Counted from the first letter of the stretch, positions 11,501 through 17,913 are shown. The stretch is 28,077 nt of DNA from Phycisphaerales bacterium (GCA_007124345.1 SLFH01000025.1:1-28077); one strand, 5' to 3'. Numbers and translations: made by a program. Notes: generated by a model not told the origin, from the letters alone.

Positions 11501-13845
11501 TGCTCATGACCGCCGACGCGATGGTCTTCGCAAACCGCGTCCGTTCTGACGACGACGGCGCCCGATCGCTGACGCTCGAACTCAACGGCACGGCCCTCTT
11601 CGAGGACCTGCTCGGCCCGGCCGGCGCCAGGTTGAACGACCTGACCGTCCGCCGCAGAGCCCAGGCCGGGGTCGCCAATGTCGAGTTCGGCGCGGGCGTC
11701 AACACCGTCGGCGACCAGCTCTACCGCGGCGGCACCGTCCGCACCGTCAGCGGCGCCGCCCCCGGTGTCTCGATGGTCTCGGGCGGCTTCATCGAGATGC
11801 GCAACTTCGAGACCACGGTCGACACCTCGGTCGAGACTGCGGCCCGCTTCCGCGTCAACAACGACCTGACCATCGGCGACTCGACCTCGATCGATGCGGG
11901 ATCGAACTTCCGCGTCAACAACATCTTCATCGCAAACGCCCCGGCACTGCTCAGCGCGGGCCTTGACATGTTCCTCCCCGGCTCCAACCGCTTCAGCGCC
12001 GATGTCACGACGCAGGTCCAGCGCGACCTGTCGATCGGCGGCGGGGGCGTCACGGGCCCGGCCCTCCGCGTCAATCCCTCCGCGACAGCCGACTTCCGTG
12101 TTGGGCGCCGGGCGGAGGTCAACGGCAACACCGTCGTCGGCGGCACGCTCGTGATGGTCTCCGGCTCGGACATGGTCTTCCGGGGCATCATCAACGGCCT
12201 GCCCAACGCACGCGGAAACCTCCACCTGCTCGTCGACAGCATGTTCCCGCTGCTTCGGAACAACGGCTCGACCATGAACGCCGCAGAGATGGCCCAGGCA
12301 GCCTCGACCATCCCGCTCCTGAGCCTCGAGCGCTCGATCGGCGGCGTGAACCCCCTCGGGTCCGTCACGCTCAATGAGAAGCGGTTCGAGATCAGCGGCT
12401 CCTCGCTTGTCGAGGCGTTCGGCGGGCCGATCGGCGGCTCGGATGTTGTCTACGGCTCGCGCGTCACCGACACCTCCGACCCCTTCGCCTTCGCACCCAC
12501 CGCGACCATCCTCCTCGGCGGGCCGGTCTCCCGTGCGGAGCTCTCGCAGAACGGGCTCGGCGGCGAGCTGACCGTCCAGGACTTCGTGATCGCCGCGGAG
12601 GACTTCCGCGTCGGCTTCTTCGAGAATGTCAATGTCGCCGGCAACCTGATCTTCAACAACATCTCCGGCACGACCCGGGCCGCCTTCGGCGACATCGGTG
12701 TCCTGGGCCGCGCGATTATCGATGTCGACGAGATCTTCTTCCGCACCCGCCCCGCCCGCCCCGTGCTGGAGGGTCAGGTCAGCGAGGGTGTCTCCGAGGC
12801 GCAGTCGCGGGGCGTGTTCCAGATCCGGATCAACAACCGTCCGGACCTCGTTGTCGCGGGCATCGCTTCTGACAACTTCACCAGCGGGCTCGTGCAGACG
12901 ACCTACATCGACGGCCCGGTCGCCGCGTTCGGCGCCACGCCGCAGATCCAGACCTTCCGCTTCGCCAACACCAACCAGGCGGGGGATGTCACCGGGACTG
13001 GCTCGCTGGGCAACAACGGGTTCGCCATCGCGCTGCCCGAGGGCGCCGAGAGCATCGACGACTCGGGGAGCTTCACCAGCGACTTCGGCGCCAATATCTC
13101 GCTGCTGTTGCAGGAGAACCCGCTGGTTCGCGCCACCTTCTCCGTCGAGAGCGCCGGCACCGGCGACCGCCTGGCGCTGGACCTGAACGCGCAGGGTATT
13201 TCGACGGTCAGCCCGGCGCTGGCGACCGCGACGGCGCTCGCAGCCGCTCAGGACCTCGCCGAGGTGCCCGAGGACACGACCGTCGGCCTGGTGCAGGTCG
13301 AGCAGCTCCGCCAGATCGGCATCTTCACTCGCGCGGCCGACCCGGACACGTTGATCGACGCGATCATCGGCTTCGCCCTCTACAACGACGGCCCGTCGAC
13401 CGGCGACGAGCCGAGGTTCGAGGTCACCCGCAACCGGCTGGACTTCGGCATCGTCGAGCGGGTGCTCCGCCAGTACCGCGAGCTCTACCGCGAGGAGCGC
13501 GTCGACCCCGAGACGGGCGAGGTCACCTCAGTCGACCGTTCGGCCCAGATCCGCCAGACGCTCGACAGCTCCGTGATCGACTACTACACAGAGACCGGGG
13601 CCGAAGAGTTCGACGCGGCTGAGTTCCTCACCTTCGTCCGCGAGACGCCGGGCCACGGGGAGAGCGCCGCCCACATCCGCGGGCTCGCCGAGCTGCTCGA
13701 GACCATCCGTCTGCTGGGCCTCTCGCCCCTTGAGTACGCCAACGCCCGCAGCACGCTGCTGAACTATGTCCGCCCGCAGGGTCTGACTGCCGATGAGTTC
13801 GAGGCAGTGGTCCAGCTGGCCGCTTCCGACGCTCGCCAGGGCTAA
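2590..13845 (+). CDS. Giant TpsA-type exoprotein (filamentous-haemagglutinin-like adhesin)
   Basis: A 3,751-residue protein expected to cross the inner membrane by Sec, be exported by the adjacent TpsB, and fold as a long surface or secreted beta-helix fibre. I chose ATG 2590 over the in-frame GTG 2572 because GAGGAG (2578-2583) sits six bases upstream. Residues 1-32 are a signal peptide ending ALA. Residues about 33-260 match the haemagglutinin/TPS domain, with NPAGVYFG at 113-120 in place of the usual NPNG-type motif. ISARGG-type (here VSARGG) and EVSGKEHLIFRG motifs follow, then GTLLLDPENITI at 403-414, typical of large TPS proteins of planctomycetes and cyanobacteria. The body to about residue 3,390 is Gly/Ala/Asp/Thr-rich beta repeats, including two 305-306-residue tandem units. 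The last 200 residues or so are helical and charged. I see no cysteine after the signal peptide, and no VENN motif or recognisable toxin domain. A role in adhesion or biofilm is inferred from the family. Confidence 0.88.
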   Translation: MAKGSMRSRRGSVRSAVLAGPLLTMVCVPALAGPQGEVVRQGQASFNRDGSVTTITASHNSIIEYKSFNIAGHETVRFVQPNEQARVLNRVNSADPSRIDGSLIANGRVYLVNPAGVYFGDGALVNVGALYAAAGNISNNDFNAGRDHFKLTGRVENRGFIRGDMIALLGTSVANFGTIVADEGTIAMVAGDEVLIGTRNGRIFAKASVHNAGQMAGVGGVENAGMLHAENGDILLGAGDIYAMVIHDASKIRAEMVRIHGGMNADVMVSGSIDVSNDAIGGIGGSVEIFGNRVGLIGADIDASGRAGGGTILVGGDYRGQGGKPTAMRTAVDYDSTLRADAMVRGDGGTVIVWADELTGFAGHVSARGGAKGGDGGFAEVSGKEHLIFRGTADLTAAKGALGTLLLDPENITIVDGASGTGSYDDAANFTLGVINADPGTDHTLSKGFLEAFTAANLELIANDSIFVQSLTGDVLDLSNISTSVIFRANDNGLGAANVNGGVFQMLDIETTIVTAGADISIFAHEIILGGLSTGGGNVLLDAGGAITLGDGTIANSVNTADGSFTAIAGGAFDVLANFSINTGAGAASVTSDASITLAGTVASGALDLTADDHISINADVSAGGQIEFFADASDDGTGTLAIADSVTVDSDDNDILVRAANLTIGSGGRLGAAGNTGDVYLAHNGGGMGIGAVAGTPPFLIDLNTYNRISGADLIVGGTTLGATRASSIEVASTLAAGGVTGDISFDADSVSFTGGGTVATPGSLTIDAPTAISFGSDLDVGGNLFVNNDATATGTRSFTTEGYQVWADTLSLGGNTTFTAHSDGGANDGITFASAVSGAGTLLFRQRDEDTDFQLGNGTTLTSNILLDGGSINNLADGFASITFGYNTGAAELEIGTAAFDDAVLFRGAVTTVTGALSTTDSAATIGLNSNLVRLEAGSSVTTAGAGITFVGSAEVFGGGNASVTSGGGNIAFNQSISGDTSTPGAESLTLNAGSGSLTVSGSITGDGAAAAASGLTAVTITNAGTTSIQGVDISGALTTSNRLTGSFDTNGQNIEVGSLNMQGQAMSFAGIEASSGGVAIDNSGQLTLSGNVDADGAFAQTNSAGSGLSAVSLNGDIDADGISFASDVTLGGAGGRTLSFGTGGLSIGFGLDVNGRNLDLVGNGTLSIGIEILDGAGTNNAVVSIRPNSVLDNINVGSLTVGALNMSSATINRIDSSIARLDIGTETTGQHNIFVGGFSPGHAFRTDVRLLAPTGFGMGVLGGELRSDADFTVLSQRTEMRGLEMVTQGGSVVFNGDLAVDTTLATDSFIRTNGGAITVAGDLGGDYNNSERALELNAGSGTITLNDVFGDLNLLAAGPDALRDLELIGGVINVGVVELSGDLTVDNAGLFTLGGDIEIGGAFAQTNSTSSGASQAALNHDIEAGGGISFASDVTAGGTGGRTLAFGTGGLNIGSGLDVNGRDLDLVGNGTVSVGIEIIDGTGSNNAVVTIRPNDVLDSIRVSATGGSDLFVLSSAVDRIDSSIARLDIGFEGTGQHPFSVGDFAPGHAFRTDTRLLTPAAGGVIVVGGDVRADRSLSFVAPRTEFHNPEIVTQGGAVLFDGDLVVDANFSGANFVRTNGGDITVTGDLGGDFAAAGRGLELNAGSGVITLNDVFGDIVLGAAGANLLDDLELIGGAINVGNVALLGDLTVDNAGVLTLSGDVELGGAFSQTNSTAGLLSANTLGGSIDADGGISFSSATALSGGNRTLRSSAGAITFGGLFFDTLAFDAALIANTIDFSGLTLSVTGTGNLILRPVGLSDAIDIGDVAGAGGTPGGGLTIDSASLEKISAGFSSVQFGYDSTQFDTPADGQHTIQIGDVGPASAFVNNTVFLARDAGQIDIIGEVLGEADGSLTFRAPTIRFADGAVLDTVNGDIDFFGDTVLLGDASVFSSSGDVRFAGVVDGGFSLLVDTLGNVLFDDLIGAGSALAELDVVGRNVLLSGIGTLSDAGVTGLTSVLAIDVLTFDGGLYNAGEQFYGAGDEARMVDADTRFFSNGESIFFTEVNNNTADGNGIIVLVDGADLTIRTGGGDLFIERGITSVSSASGNAMIDFDAETGAIDILGAVGDPFAVGSVLMNAAELLLSGVISTGTQNYNADSIELSGLFETGAGGIEFDGDVLLVGDTTVRTPGTGPGDSIRVTGSIDGGFALELDAGNADAAIDPQNIQATAGNVELLGAVGAEIPLFSLAISAWDIFLDGIGAFDVDFNPLEGVLADTTVRAGNNIEFGGPLYAAGVNAGAVTRYESARAFVAAGEPAQGAMLLSTDTEFYAFGTDIVFVGSLQGQTGDETLLVDAGAGTASFGMVGGDVADPTGVTLSDIVISADDIELNVEVAGKTIVLQQGTAGRDMFIGVGTPGAGVVLSTGEISRLRDGFDSITIGREDHTAGIFIGDATFIDPVTFRATEQGANVTVLGTLTGNDNATITVLGAMATTNLQGDIVTAGNDVLIDDNVIVSGDASITTNGGQIRITGTIDGAGDPADTLRLDALDTDDFALSGNVLLEGIVGANTALGSLVVRALNATLAGFGDLDNAGVMGLTDIATVSDIVFNGDVFHAGEGSGAVTTYRAGGNTRVNISGSRVLSGGGSISFGEYTNGGATPDGGILLVDGASLRIESDGGDITIARGVQSQDDAANPANLTVDAGAGSASLLGGIGTDFRVGRVQVTASQATLGSVLSNNTQTYTAGQTTLNGDLRTFTGGSGAISFSGDVVVGEDVSLQTPGQSGDSISIAGDLTGDQARTVSFNTGNLADFSIAGSVGSASSPFGVLRIENARDATFGSSVNVDQFVQAAGQRLTTFSGPVTTTGAGGFSFSGTNLTASQLVSAEGDGNVLANGANFTFNGGLNAGSGGIELNAQNVTLDGPLTTTGGGDVSVTNSATLRFREGANADLSGSFTQSGAGEVLLENSSFTAAPGGSLSFAGVVTLANNLLMTADAMVFANRVRSDDDGARSLTLELNGTALFEDLLGPAGARLNDLTVRRRAQAGVANVEFGAGVNTVGDQLYRGGTVRTVSGAAPGVSMVSGGFIEMRNFETTVDTSVETAARFRVNNDLTIGDSTSIDAGSNFRVNNIFIANAPALLSAGLDMFLPGSNRFSADVTTQVQRDLSIGGGGVTGPALRVNPSATADFRVGRRAEVNGNTVVGGTLVMVSGSDMVFRGIINGLPNARGNLHLLVDSMFPLLRNNGSTMNAAEMAQAASTIPLLSLERSIGGVNPLGSVTLNEKRFEISGSSLVEAFGGPIGGSDVVYGSRVTDTSDPFAFAPTATILLGGPVSRAELSQNGLGGELTVQDFVIAAEDFRVGFFENVNVAGNLIFNNISGTTRAAFGDIGVLGRAIIDVDEIFFRTRPARPVLEGQVSEGVSEAQSRGVFQIRINNRPDLVVAGIASDNFTSGLVQTTYIDGPVAAFGATPQIQTFRFANTNQAGDVTGTGSLGNNGFAIALPEGAESIDDSGSFTSDFGANISLLLQENPLVRATFSVESAGTGDRLALDLNAQGISTVSPALATATALAAAQDLAEVPEDTTVGLVQVEQLRQIGIFTRAADPDTLIDAIIGFALYNDGPSTGDEPRFEVTRNRLDFGIVERVLRQYRELYREERVDPETGEVTSVDRSAQIRQTLDSSVIDYYTETGAEEFDAAEFLTFVRETPGHGESAAHIRGLAELLETIRLLGLSPLEYANARSTLLNYVRPQGLTADEFEAVVQLAASDARQG
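5839..6753 (+). repeat. TpsA internal repeat, unit 1 (about 305 codons)
   Basis: First full copy of a long protein repeat, starting at DNSGQLTLSG and running through GAFAQTNS, GLDVNGRNLDLVGNGT, IDSSIARLDIG, GHAFRTDVRLL, LNAGSGTITLNDVFGD and ELIGGVINVG. It aligns almost end to end with the next unit, offset by 915 bases. Confidence 0.85.
6754..7671 (+). repeat. TpsA internal repeat, unit 2 (about 306 codons)
   Basis: Second full copy, starting at DNAGLFTLGGD. It carries the same landmarks in the same order: GAFAQTNS, GLDVNGRDLDLVGNGT, IDSSIARLDIG, GHAFRTDTRLL, LNAGSGVITLNDVFGD and ELIGGAINVG. The protein matches closely, while many third codon positions differ from unit 1. This points to an old duplication kept under selection rather than a recent copy. 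Confidence 0.85.
7672..7870 (+). repeat. TpsA internal repeat, partial unit 3
   Basis: A third copy starts at DNAGVLTLSGD, 918 bases after unit 2. It keeps GAFSQTNST and a GGISFSS segment, then the similarity fades. The right boundary is approximate. Confidence 0.65.
8482..10600 (+). repeat. Degenerate second repeat family in the TpsA body
   Basis: Three related stretches begin near 8482 (LIGAGSALAELDVVGRNVLL), 9241 (LLGAVGAEIPLFSLAISAWD) and 10219 (LEGIVGANTALGSLVVRALN). Each leads into a GIG/GFG turn, then a strand-rich segment with YNAGE, YAAGV or FHAGE, and later a sentence-like LLVDGA or VLVDGA motif. A more distant fourth copy may begin near 11608 (LLGPAGARLNDLTV). Spacing is irregular and identity modest, so boundaries are approximate. 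Confidence 0.6.
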
Positions 13846-13880
13846 CGGCGGCCCAGGCCTCCGGCCGCACGCCAATCAAC

Positions 13881-13914
13881 CAACGCCCGGGGCGAGTCGC
13901 CCCGGGCGTTGTTT
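13881..13914 (+). terminator. Strong Rho-independent terminator after the TpsA gene
   Basis: A perfect 15-pair inverted repeat (left arm 13881-13895, right arm 13897-13911) flanks a single central G, so the real loop is formed by opening the innermost pairs. A TTT run follows at 13912-13914. It lies 35 bases after the tpsA stop and should separate the TPS locus from the T6SS operon. Confidence 0.85.
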
Positions 13915-13952
13915 CTGACGGTTGCGGGCCATCCGCCGGTGCGGCCGCGGGC

Positions 13953-13961
13953 TGGTATGCT
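13953..13961 (+). promoter_or_regulatory. Candidate extended -10 promoter element for the T6SS operon
   Basis: TGGTATGCT has the TGn-plus-hexamer form of an extended -10 element and ends 40 bases before the tssA start codon, beyond the TPS terminator. No good -35 is visible. A nearly identical CTGGTAT element lies at a similar distance before tagJ, which adds some weight. Confidence 0.35.
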
Positions 13962-14001
13962 CACCGTGCGTCGGGGCCGCCGCCAGAGAGGAGCCGAGAA
14001 G

Positions 14002-15081
14002 GTGGGTCTGGATCTTGAACAACTGCTCGCGCCCGTCTCCGAGGATCGTCCCTGCGGCGAGCATCTGGAGTACGACCCGGAGTTCATGGAGGTCATGCGT
14101 CTCTCCCAGGGCGGGGGCTCTGTAGGGACGGTCGCCGGGGCCGAGGAAGAGCCCGAAGAGCCGAACTGGAAGGACATCCGTTCCAGGACGCTGGCGCTCT
14201 TGGAGCGGACACGGGACCTGCGTCTCGGCGTGCTCCTGACGCTGTCGTCGTTGGAGACAGAGGGCGTAGGGGGGTTCCGCGACGGGCTCGGGTACATCCG
14301 GGGCCTGATCGAACGCCAGTGGTCTTCGTTCTGGCCCCAGCTCGATGCCGACGACAACAACGACCCGACAGAGCGGGTGATGGCGCTGGATCCGTTCGCC
14401 AAGGCGCCCGGGACCTTCGGCGATCCCTGGCGGGTGCTCGACCGGCTCCGCAACGCCCCCCTGACCAACTCCCGCCAGATCGGACGGTTCAGCCTCCGCG
14501 ATATCATGGTCGCCCGGGGCGAGCTCGGTCCGCCCGCTGAAGAGGGCGCCGCGACGCCTGACATGAACCAGATCGCGGCGGCCTTCGCCGACACCCCCGA
14601 CGAGGACTTCCGGGGGGTGCTCGAGGCGGTCGATCAGTCGGTCGAGCACTTCGACGCGATCGACCACCAGTTCACCGAGCTGGTAGGGGCGGGGCAGGCG
14701 ACGGATCTGGTCGCCGCCAAGAAGGTTCTGCGAGAGATCCAGAAGACGCTCCACGAGCAGCGTGACCTCCGCGACGGGGTGGCCCCAGCCGACGGGGATG
14801 ATGGAGCTGCCGAGGCGGAGGGATCGTCGCCGGCGGGTGGCGGGGGGTCAACACCCCTGCGGGGGGAGATCGCCTCCCGCCAGGATGTGCTCATGGCGTT
14901 CGACAAGATCCTTCGTTACTATGAAAAGGCCGAGCCGGCCAGCCCGGTCCCGCTGTTGATCCAGCGGGCCCGCCGGATGGTTTCGATGACCTTCATCGAG
15001 ATCATCCGTGACATGACGCCCGATTCGATGTCGGAGGTCGAGAAGATCACCGGCTTCCGGGACGAGCAGGGCGAATCCTGA
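14002..15081 (+). CDS. tssA: T6SS assembly protein TssA (ImpA N-terminal family)
   Basis: A 359-residue TssA, the cytoplasmic factor that docks to the membrane complex and baseplate and guides growth of the tail tube and sheath. The ImpA_N domain is at the N-terminus, with the signature PCGEHLEYDPEF at residues 17-28. A Gly/Ala/Asp-rich linker (about residues 255-288) leads to a C-terminal segment with ILRYYEKAEPASPVPLLIQ and MTPDSMSEV, typical of short-class TssA proteins. There is no transmembrane segment. I chose the GTG start at 14002 because AGAGAGGAG (13985-13993) is well spaced and homologues begin at this xDLExLLAP position; the open frame extends further upstream, into the terminator, where it is unlikely to be translated. 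It is the first gene of the T6SS block. Family assignment is firm. Confidence 0.9.
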   Translation: MGLDLEQLLAPVSEDRPCGEHLEYDPEFMEVMRLSQGGGSVGTVAGAEEEPEEPNWKDIRSRTLALLERTRDLRLGVLLTLSSLETEGVGGFRDGLGYIRGLIERQWSSFWPQLDADDNNDPTERVMALDPFAKAPGTFGDPWRVLDRLRNAPLTNSRQIGRFSLRDIMVARGELGPPAEEGAATPDMNQIAAAFADTPDEDFRGVLEAVDQSVEHFDAIDHQFTELVGAGQATDLVAAKKVLREIQKTLHEQRDLRDGVAPADGDDGAAEAEGSSPAGGGGSTPLRGEIASRQDVLMAFDKILRYYEKAEPASPVPLLIQRARRMVSMTFIEIIRDMTPDSMSEVEKITGFRDEQGES

Positions 15082-15119
15082 TCGGGCGCTGAGCGAGCTG
15101 GCTCGGGTTGGTTGTGGGC

Positions 15120-15147
15120 CGCCCCCGGCGTGATCGCCCCGGGGGCG
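15120..15147 (+). other. GC hairpin between tssA and tssB
   Basis: CGCCCCCGG (15120-15128) pairs perfectly with CCGGGGGCG (15139-15147) over a 10-base loop. No T tract follows, so full termination is doubtful. It may attenuate transcription or mark an mRNA processing or stability boundary in the 162-base tssA-tssB gap. Confidence 0.4.
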
Positions 15148-15243
15148 CAGACAGATCGCGAAGGGAGCCGGCCCGTCGGCGAGTGTCCGGCATCGGGCGT
15201 TCGTTACCGAATTCAACGGGACCGGGAATACAGGAGTCGGCAG

Positions 15244-15774
15244 ATGGCCAAAGCGAGCAGTCAGAAATTCATCGCGAGGAACCGGGCGCCCCGCGTCCAG
15301 ATCGAGTACGACCTGGAGCTCTACGGCGCGGAGAAGAAGATCAATCTTCCGTTCGTGATGGGCGTGATGGCCGATCTCTCCGGCAAGAACGCCGGCGAAC
15401 TCCCGGGCGTCGCCGACCGGAAGTTCCTCGAGATCGATGTGGACAACTTCGACGAGCGGCTCAAGTCCGCCCGACCGAGGGTCGCGTTCCAAGTGCCCAA
15501 CACGCTGACGGGCGAGGGCAACATCGCCGTCGATCTCTCGTTTGAGAGCATGGACGACTTCACGCCCGCCGCGATCGCACGCAGGGTCGAGCCGCTGCGC
15601 AAGCTGCTGGAGACCCGCACGCAGCTCTCGAACCTGCTGTCGTACATGGACGGCAAGTCCGGCGCTGAAGAGCTCTTGCAGAAAGTGCTCCAGAATCCCG
15701 AGCTGCTCCAGGCTCTGGGCAGTAAGGCGGCGCCCGCCGAAGGCGACGCGCCCGCTCCTGAGGGAGGTGAATGA
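15244..15774 (+). CDS. tssB: T6SS contractile sheath small subunit TssB (VipA)
   Basis: A 176-residue sheath subunit that pairs with TssC to build the contractile sheath in the cytoplasm. Diagnostic segments are APRVQIEYDLELYGAEKKI, LPFVMGVMADLSG, KFLEIDVDNFDERLKSARPR and VDLSFESMDDFTPAAIARRV, in the canonical order, with the usual helical tail ending in an acidic, Ala/Pro/Glu-rich tip. Length is typical. The ATG at 15244 was chosen over an in-frame upstream start (15112) because AGGAG (15232-15236) is seven bases before it and MAKASSQKFIxRNRxPRV is the usual N-terminus. Its stop codon overlaps the tssC start (TGATG), implying coupled translation of the two sheath proteins in matching amounts. 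Confidence 0.95.
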   Translation: MAKASSQKFIARNRAPRVQIEYDLELYGAEKKINLPFVMGVMADLSGKNAGELPGVADRKFLEIDVDNFDERLKSARPRVAFQVPNTLTGEGNIAVDLSFESMDDFTPAAIARRVEPLRKLLETRTQLSNLLSYMDGKSGAEELLQKVLQNPELLQALGSKAAPAEGDAPAPEGGE

Positions 15775-17267
15775 TGGCAGACCAGCAGCAAACCCTGCAG
15801 TCCCTCTCCGAGGTACAGTTCGAGGAGAATCCTTTCAGCGACCTGCTGACCAAGGAGTTCAAGCCCAAGAGCAACGAGCAGGCCGACGCGATCGCCGCGG
15901 GCGTCACCACCCTGGCCGCCCAAGCGCTCGCCGAGACTGCCCTCGTCTCCGACGATGTCATCAAGACCATCGAGGGGATGATCGCCGAGATCGATCGGCG
16001 GATGTCCAAGCAACTCAACGAGATCCTGCACCACGATGATTTCCAGCAGCTCGAAGGCTCGTGGCGGGGGCTGCACTACCTCGTCAACAACACCGAGACC
16101 GACGAGACGCTCAAAATCCGCGTCCTGAACATCTCCAAGAAGGACCTCGCAAAGACCCTCAAGCGCTACAAGGGCACCGCCTGGGACCAGTCGCCGATCT
16201 TCAAGAAGATGTACGAGGAAGAGTTCGGCACGCCCGGCGGCGAGCCCTACGGCGCCCTCATCGGCGACTACTACTTCGACCACTCCCCCCCGGATGTCGA
16301 GCTTCTGGGCGGGCTGGGGCAGATCGCCTCCGCGGCCCACGCCCCCTTCATCAGCGGGACCGCGCCCAAGCTGCTCAACATGGACTCGTGGCAGGAGCTG
16401 GCCAATCCTCGCGACCTGACCAAGATCTTCCAGACCGCCGAGTACGCGCCCTGGCGCTCGCTCCGCGAGAGCGAGGACAGCCGCTACATCGGTCTGGCGA
16501 TGCCCCGCGTGCTCTCACGCCTGCCCTACGGCCCCGACACCGAGCCCGTCGAGGAGTTCAACTTCGTCGAGGACACCGGCTCGGCCGACCACAACAAGTA
16601 CACCTGGATGAACGCCGCCTACTCCATGGGCGTCAACATCAACCGCGCCTTCAAGCTCTACGGGTGGTGCACCCGGATCCGCGGCGTCGAGTCCGGGGGT
16701 ATGGTCGAGGGCCTGCCCGTCCACACATTCCCGACCGACGACGGCGGGGTGGACATGAAGTGCCCGACCGAGATCGCCATCACCGACCGGCGTGAGGCCG
16801 AACTCGCCAAGAACGGCATGATCCCCCTCAGCCACTGGAAGAATACCGACTACGCCGTCTTCGTCGGCGCCCAGAGCCTCCACAAGCCCGCCGAGTACGA
16901 CGATCCGGACGCGACGGCCAACGCCAACCTCGGCGCACGCCTGCCCTACCTGTTCTCGACTTGTCGCTTCGCCCACTACCTCAAGTGCATCGTTCGGGAC
17001 AAGATCGGGTCGTTCAAGGAGCGGGAGGACATGTCCAGTTGGCTCAACAGCTGGATCACCCAGTACGTCACCACCGACCCGACCGCCTCGGAGGACATCA
17101 AGGCCCGATACCCCCTTGCGGCGGCGGAGGTCGTCGTCGATGATGTCGAGGGCAACCCCGGCTACTACAGCGCGAAATTTTTCCTTCGTCCTCATTACCA
17201 GCTCGAGGGCCTCACCGCCTCTCTTCGTCTGGTCTCCAAGCTCCCCAGCCAGAAGGGCGGGGGCTGA
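15774..17267 (+). CDS. tssC: T6SS contractile sheath large subunit TssC (VipB)
   Basis: A 497-residue sheath subunit. Recognisable segments are LEGSWRGLHYLVNNTETDE, LKRYKGTAWDQSPIFKKMYE, GEPYGALIGDYYFDH, PFISGTAPKLLNMDSWQEL and RLPYGPDTEPVEEFNF. The C-terminal part ends in NPGYYSAKFFLRPHYQLEGL and SLRLVSKLP, as in known TssC proteins. Length matches the family (about 490-500). The first 45 residues or so include the segment that in other systems is exposed for ClpV recognition after contraction. Two ATGs are possible, 15771 and 15774; I prefer 15774 because GGAGG (15763-15767) then sits six bases upstream. The gene overlaps tssB by one base. Confidence 0.95.
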   Translation: MADQQQTLQSLSEVQFEENPFSDLLTKEFKPKSNEQADAIAAGVTTLAAQALAETALVSDDVIKTIEGMIAEIDRRMSKQLNEILHHDDFQQLEGSWRGLHYLVNNTETDETLKIRVLNISKKDLAKTLKRYKGTAWDQSPIFKKMYEEEFGTPGGEPYGALIGDYYFDHSPPDVELLGGLGQIASAAHAPFISGTAPKLLNMDSWQELANPRDLTKIFQTAEYAPWRSLRESEDSRYIGLAMPRVLSRLPYGPDTEPVEEFNFVEDTGSADHNKYTWMNAAYSMGVNINRAFKLYGWCTRIRGVESGGMVEGLPVHTFPTDDGGVDMKCPTEIAITDRREAELAKNGMIPLSHWKNTDYAVFVGAQSLHKPAEYDDPDATANANLGARLPYLFSTCRFAHYLKCIVRDKIGSFKEREDMSSWLNSWITQYVTTDPTASEDIKARYPLAAAEVVVDDVEGNPGYYSAKFFLRPHYQLEGLTASLRLVSKLPSQKGGG

Positions 17268-17275
17268 AACAGGAG

Positions 17276-17299
17276 GCCCGGCCCAGCGGCGGGCCGGGC
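17276..17299 (+). other. GC hairpin just after tssC
   Basis: GCCCGGCCC (17276-17284) pairs with GGGCCGGGC (17291-17299) over a six-base loop, starting nine bases after the tssC stop. There is no T tract. It may partly terminate transcription, or protect or separate sheath and hcp messages. Confidence 0.4.
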
Positions 17300-17353
17300 G
17301 CACCAAGAAGACAGGATCCGGCGGCGGCCAGCGGGGCCGACCGAGGGGAACAC

Positions 17354-17372
17354 CACGCCACACAAAGGCGTG
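17354..17372 (+). other. Small stem-loop in the hcp leader
   Basis: CACGCC (17354-17359) pairs with GGCGTG (17367-17372) over an A-rich seven-base loop (ACACAAA). It lies 31 bases upstream of the hcp ribosome binding site (GAGGAG, 17404-17409). A 5' stem-loop with an A-rich loop could stabilise or regulate the hcp message; this is inference. Confidence 0.3.
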
Positions 17373-17415
17373 AACAAGAGCCAATCACCAGCGGCTAAGT
17401 CCAGAGGAGCAGACC

Positions 17416-17913
17416 ATGGCGTTCGACGCGTTTCTGAAGATCGACGGCATCGAAGGCGAAAGCACAGACGACAAGCACCAGAAATGGATCGAGGTGCTCT
17501 CATACAGCCACGGCGTCACGCAGATGCCCAGCGGATCGTCCAGCTCCGGCGGCGGACGCTCGGCAGAACGATGCGACCACGCGGATTTCTCGATCGTCAA
17601 GACACTTGACAAGGCTTCGCCCAAGCTCAACCTCCACTGCTGCAACGGCAGCCACATCAAGTCCATCGAGTTCCAGCTCTGCCGCGCCACCGGCGACAAG
17701 CAGCCCTACATGCACTACAAGCTCGAGGATGTGATCGTCTCCAGCGTCCGCCCCGGCGGGTCGTCACAGGGCGGCGAGGCCCTCCCCCTCGAAGAGGTCT
17801 CCTTCAACTACGGCAAGATCACCTGGACCTATACAGAGATCGACCACAAATCCGGCAAGGCCTCGGGCAAGGTCGAGGCGAACTGGAGCGTCGTCGAGAA
17901 CAAGGGCGGCTGA
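17416..17913 (+). CDS. hcp: T6SS inner-tube protein Hcp
   Basis: A 165-residue Hcp1-family protein that stacks as hexameric rings to form the expelled tube inside the TssB/C sheath, and can carry small effectors in its lumen. The sequence follows the canonical pattern: MAFDAFLKIDGIEGES, the WIEVLSYSHGVTQ strand, a Ser/Gly-rich loop (about residues 38-51), HADFSIVKTLDKASPKL, KLEDVIVSSVRPGGS and the SFNYGKITWTYTE strand. Length is normal, and there is no C-terminal extension, so it is not an effector-fused Hcp. GAGGAG at 17404-17409 is six bases before the ATG. The gene sits alone between hairpins, with its own terminator-like structure downstream, which suits the need for far more Hcp than other T6SS parts. 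Confidence 0.95.
   Translation: MAFDAFLKIDGIEGESTDDKHQKWIEVLSYSHGVTQMPSGSSSSGGGRSAERCDHADFSIVKTLDKASPKLNLHCCNGSHIKSIEFQLCRATGDKQPYMHYKLEDVIVSSVRPGGSSQGGEALPLEEVSFNYGKITWTYTEIDHKSGKASGKVEANWSVVENKGG

Noticed and set aside
13198..13845. Contact-dependent inhibition toxin at the TpsA C-terminus
   Set aside because: There is no VENN motif, no recognisable toxin domain and no small immunity-like gene downstream; a terminator follows at once.
13909..14001. Upstream extension of tssA to TTG 13909
   Set aside because: It would begin inside the terminator stem, lacks a binding site, and adds a low-quality Arg-rich segment before the conserved TssA N-terminus.
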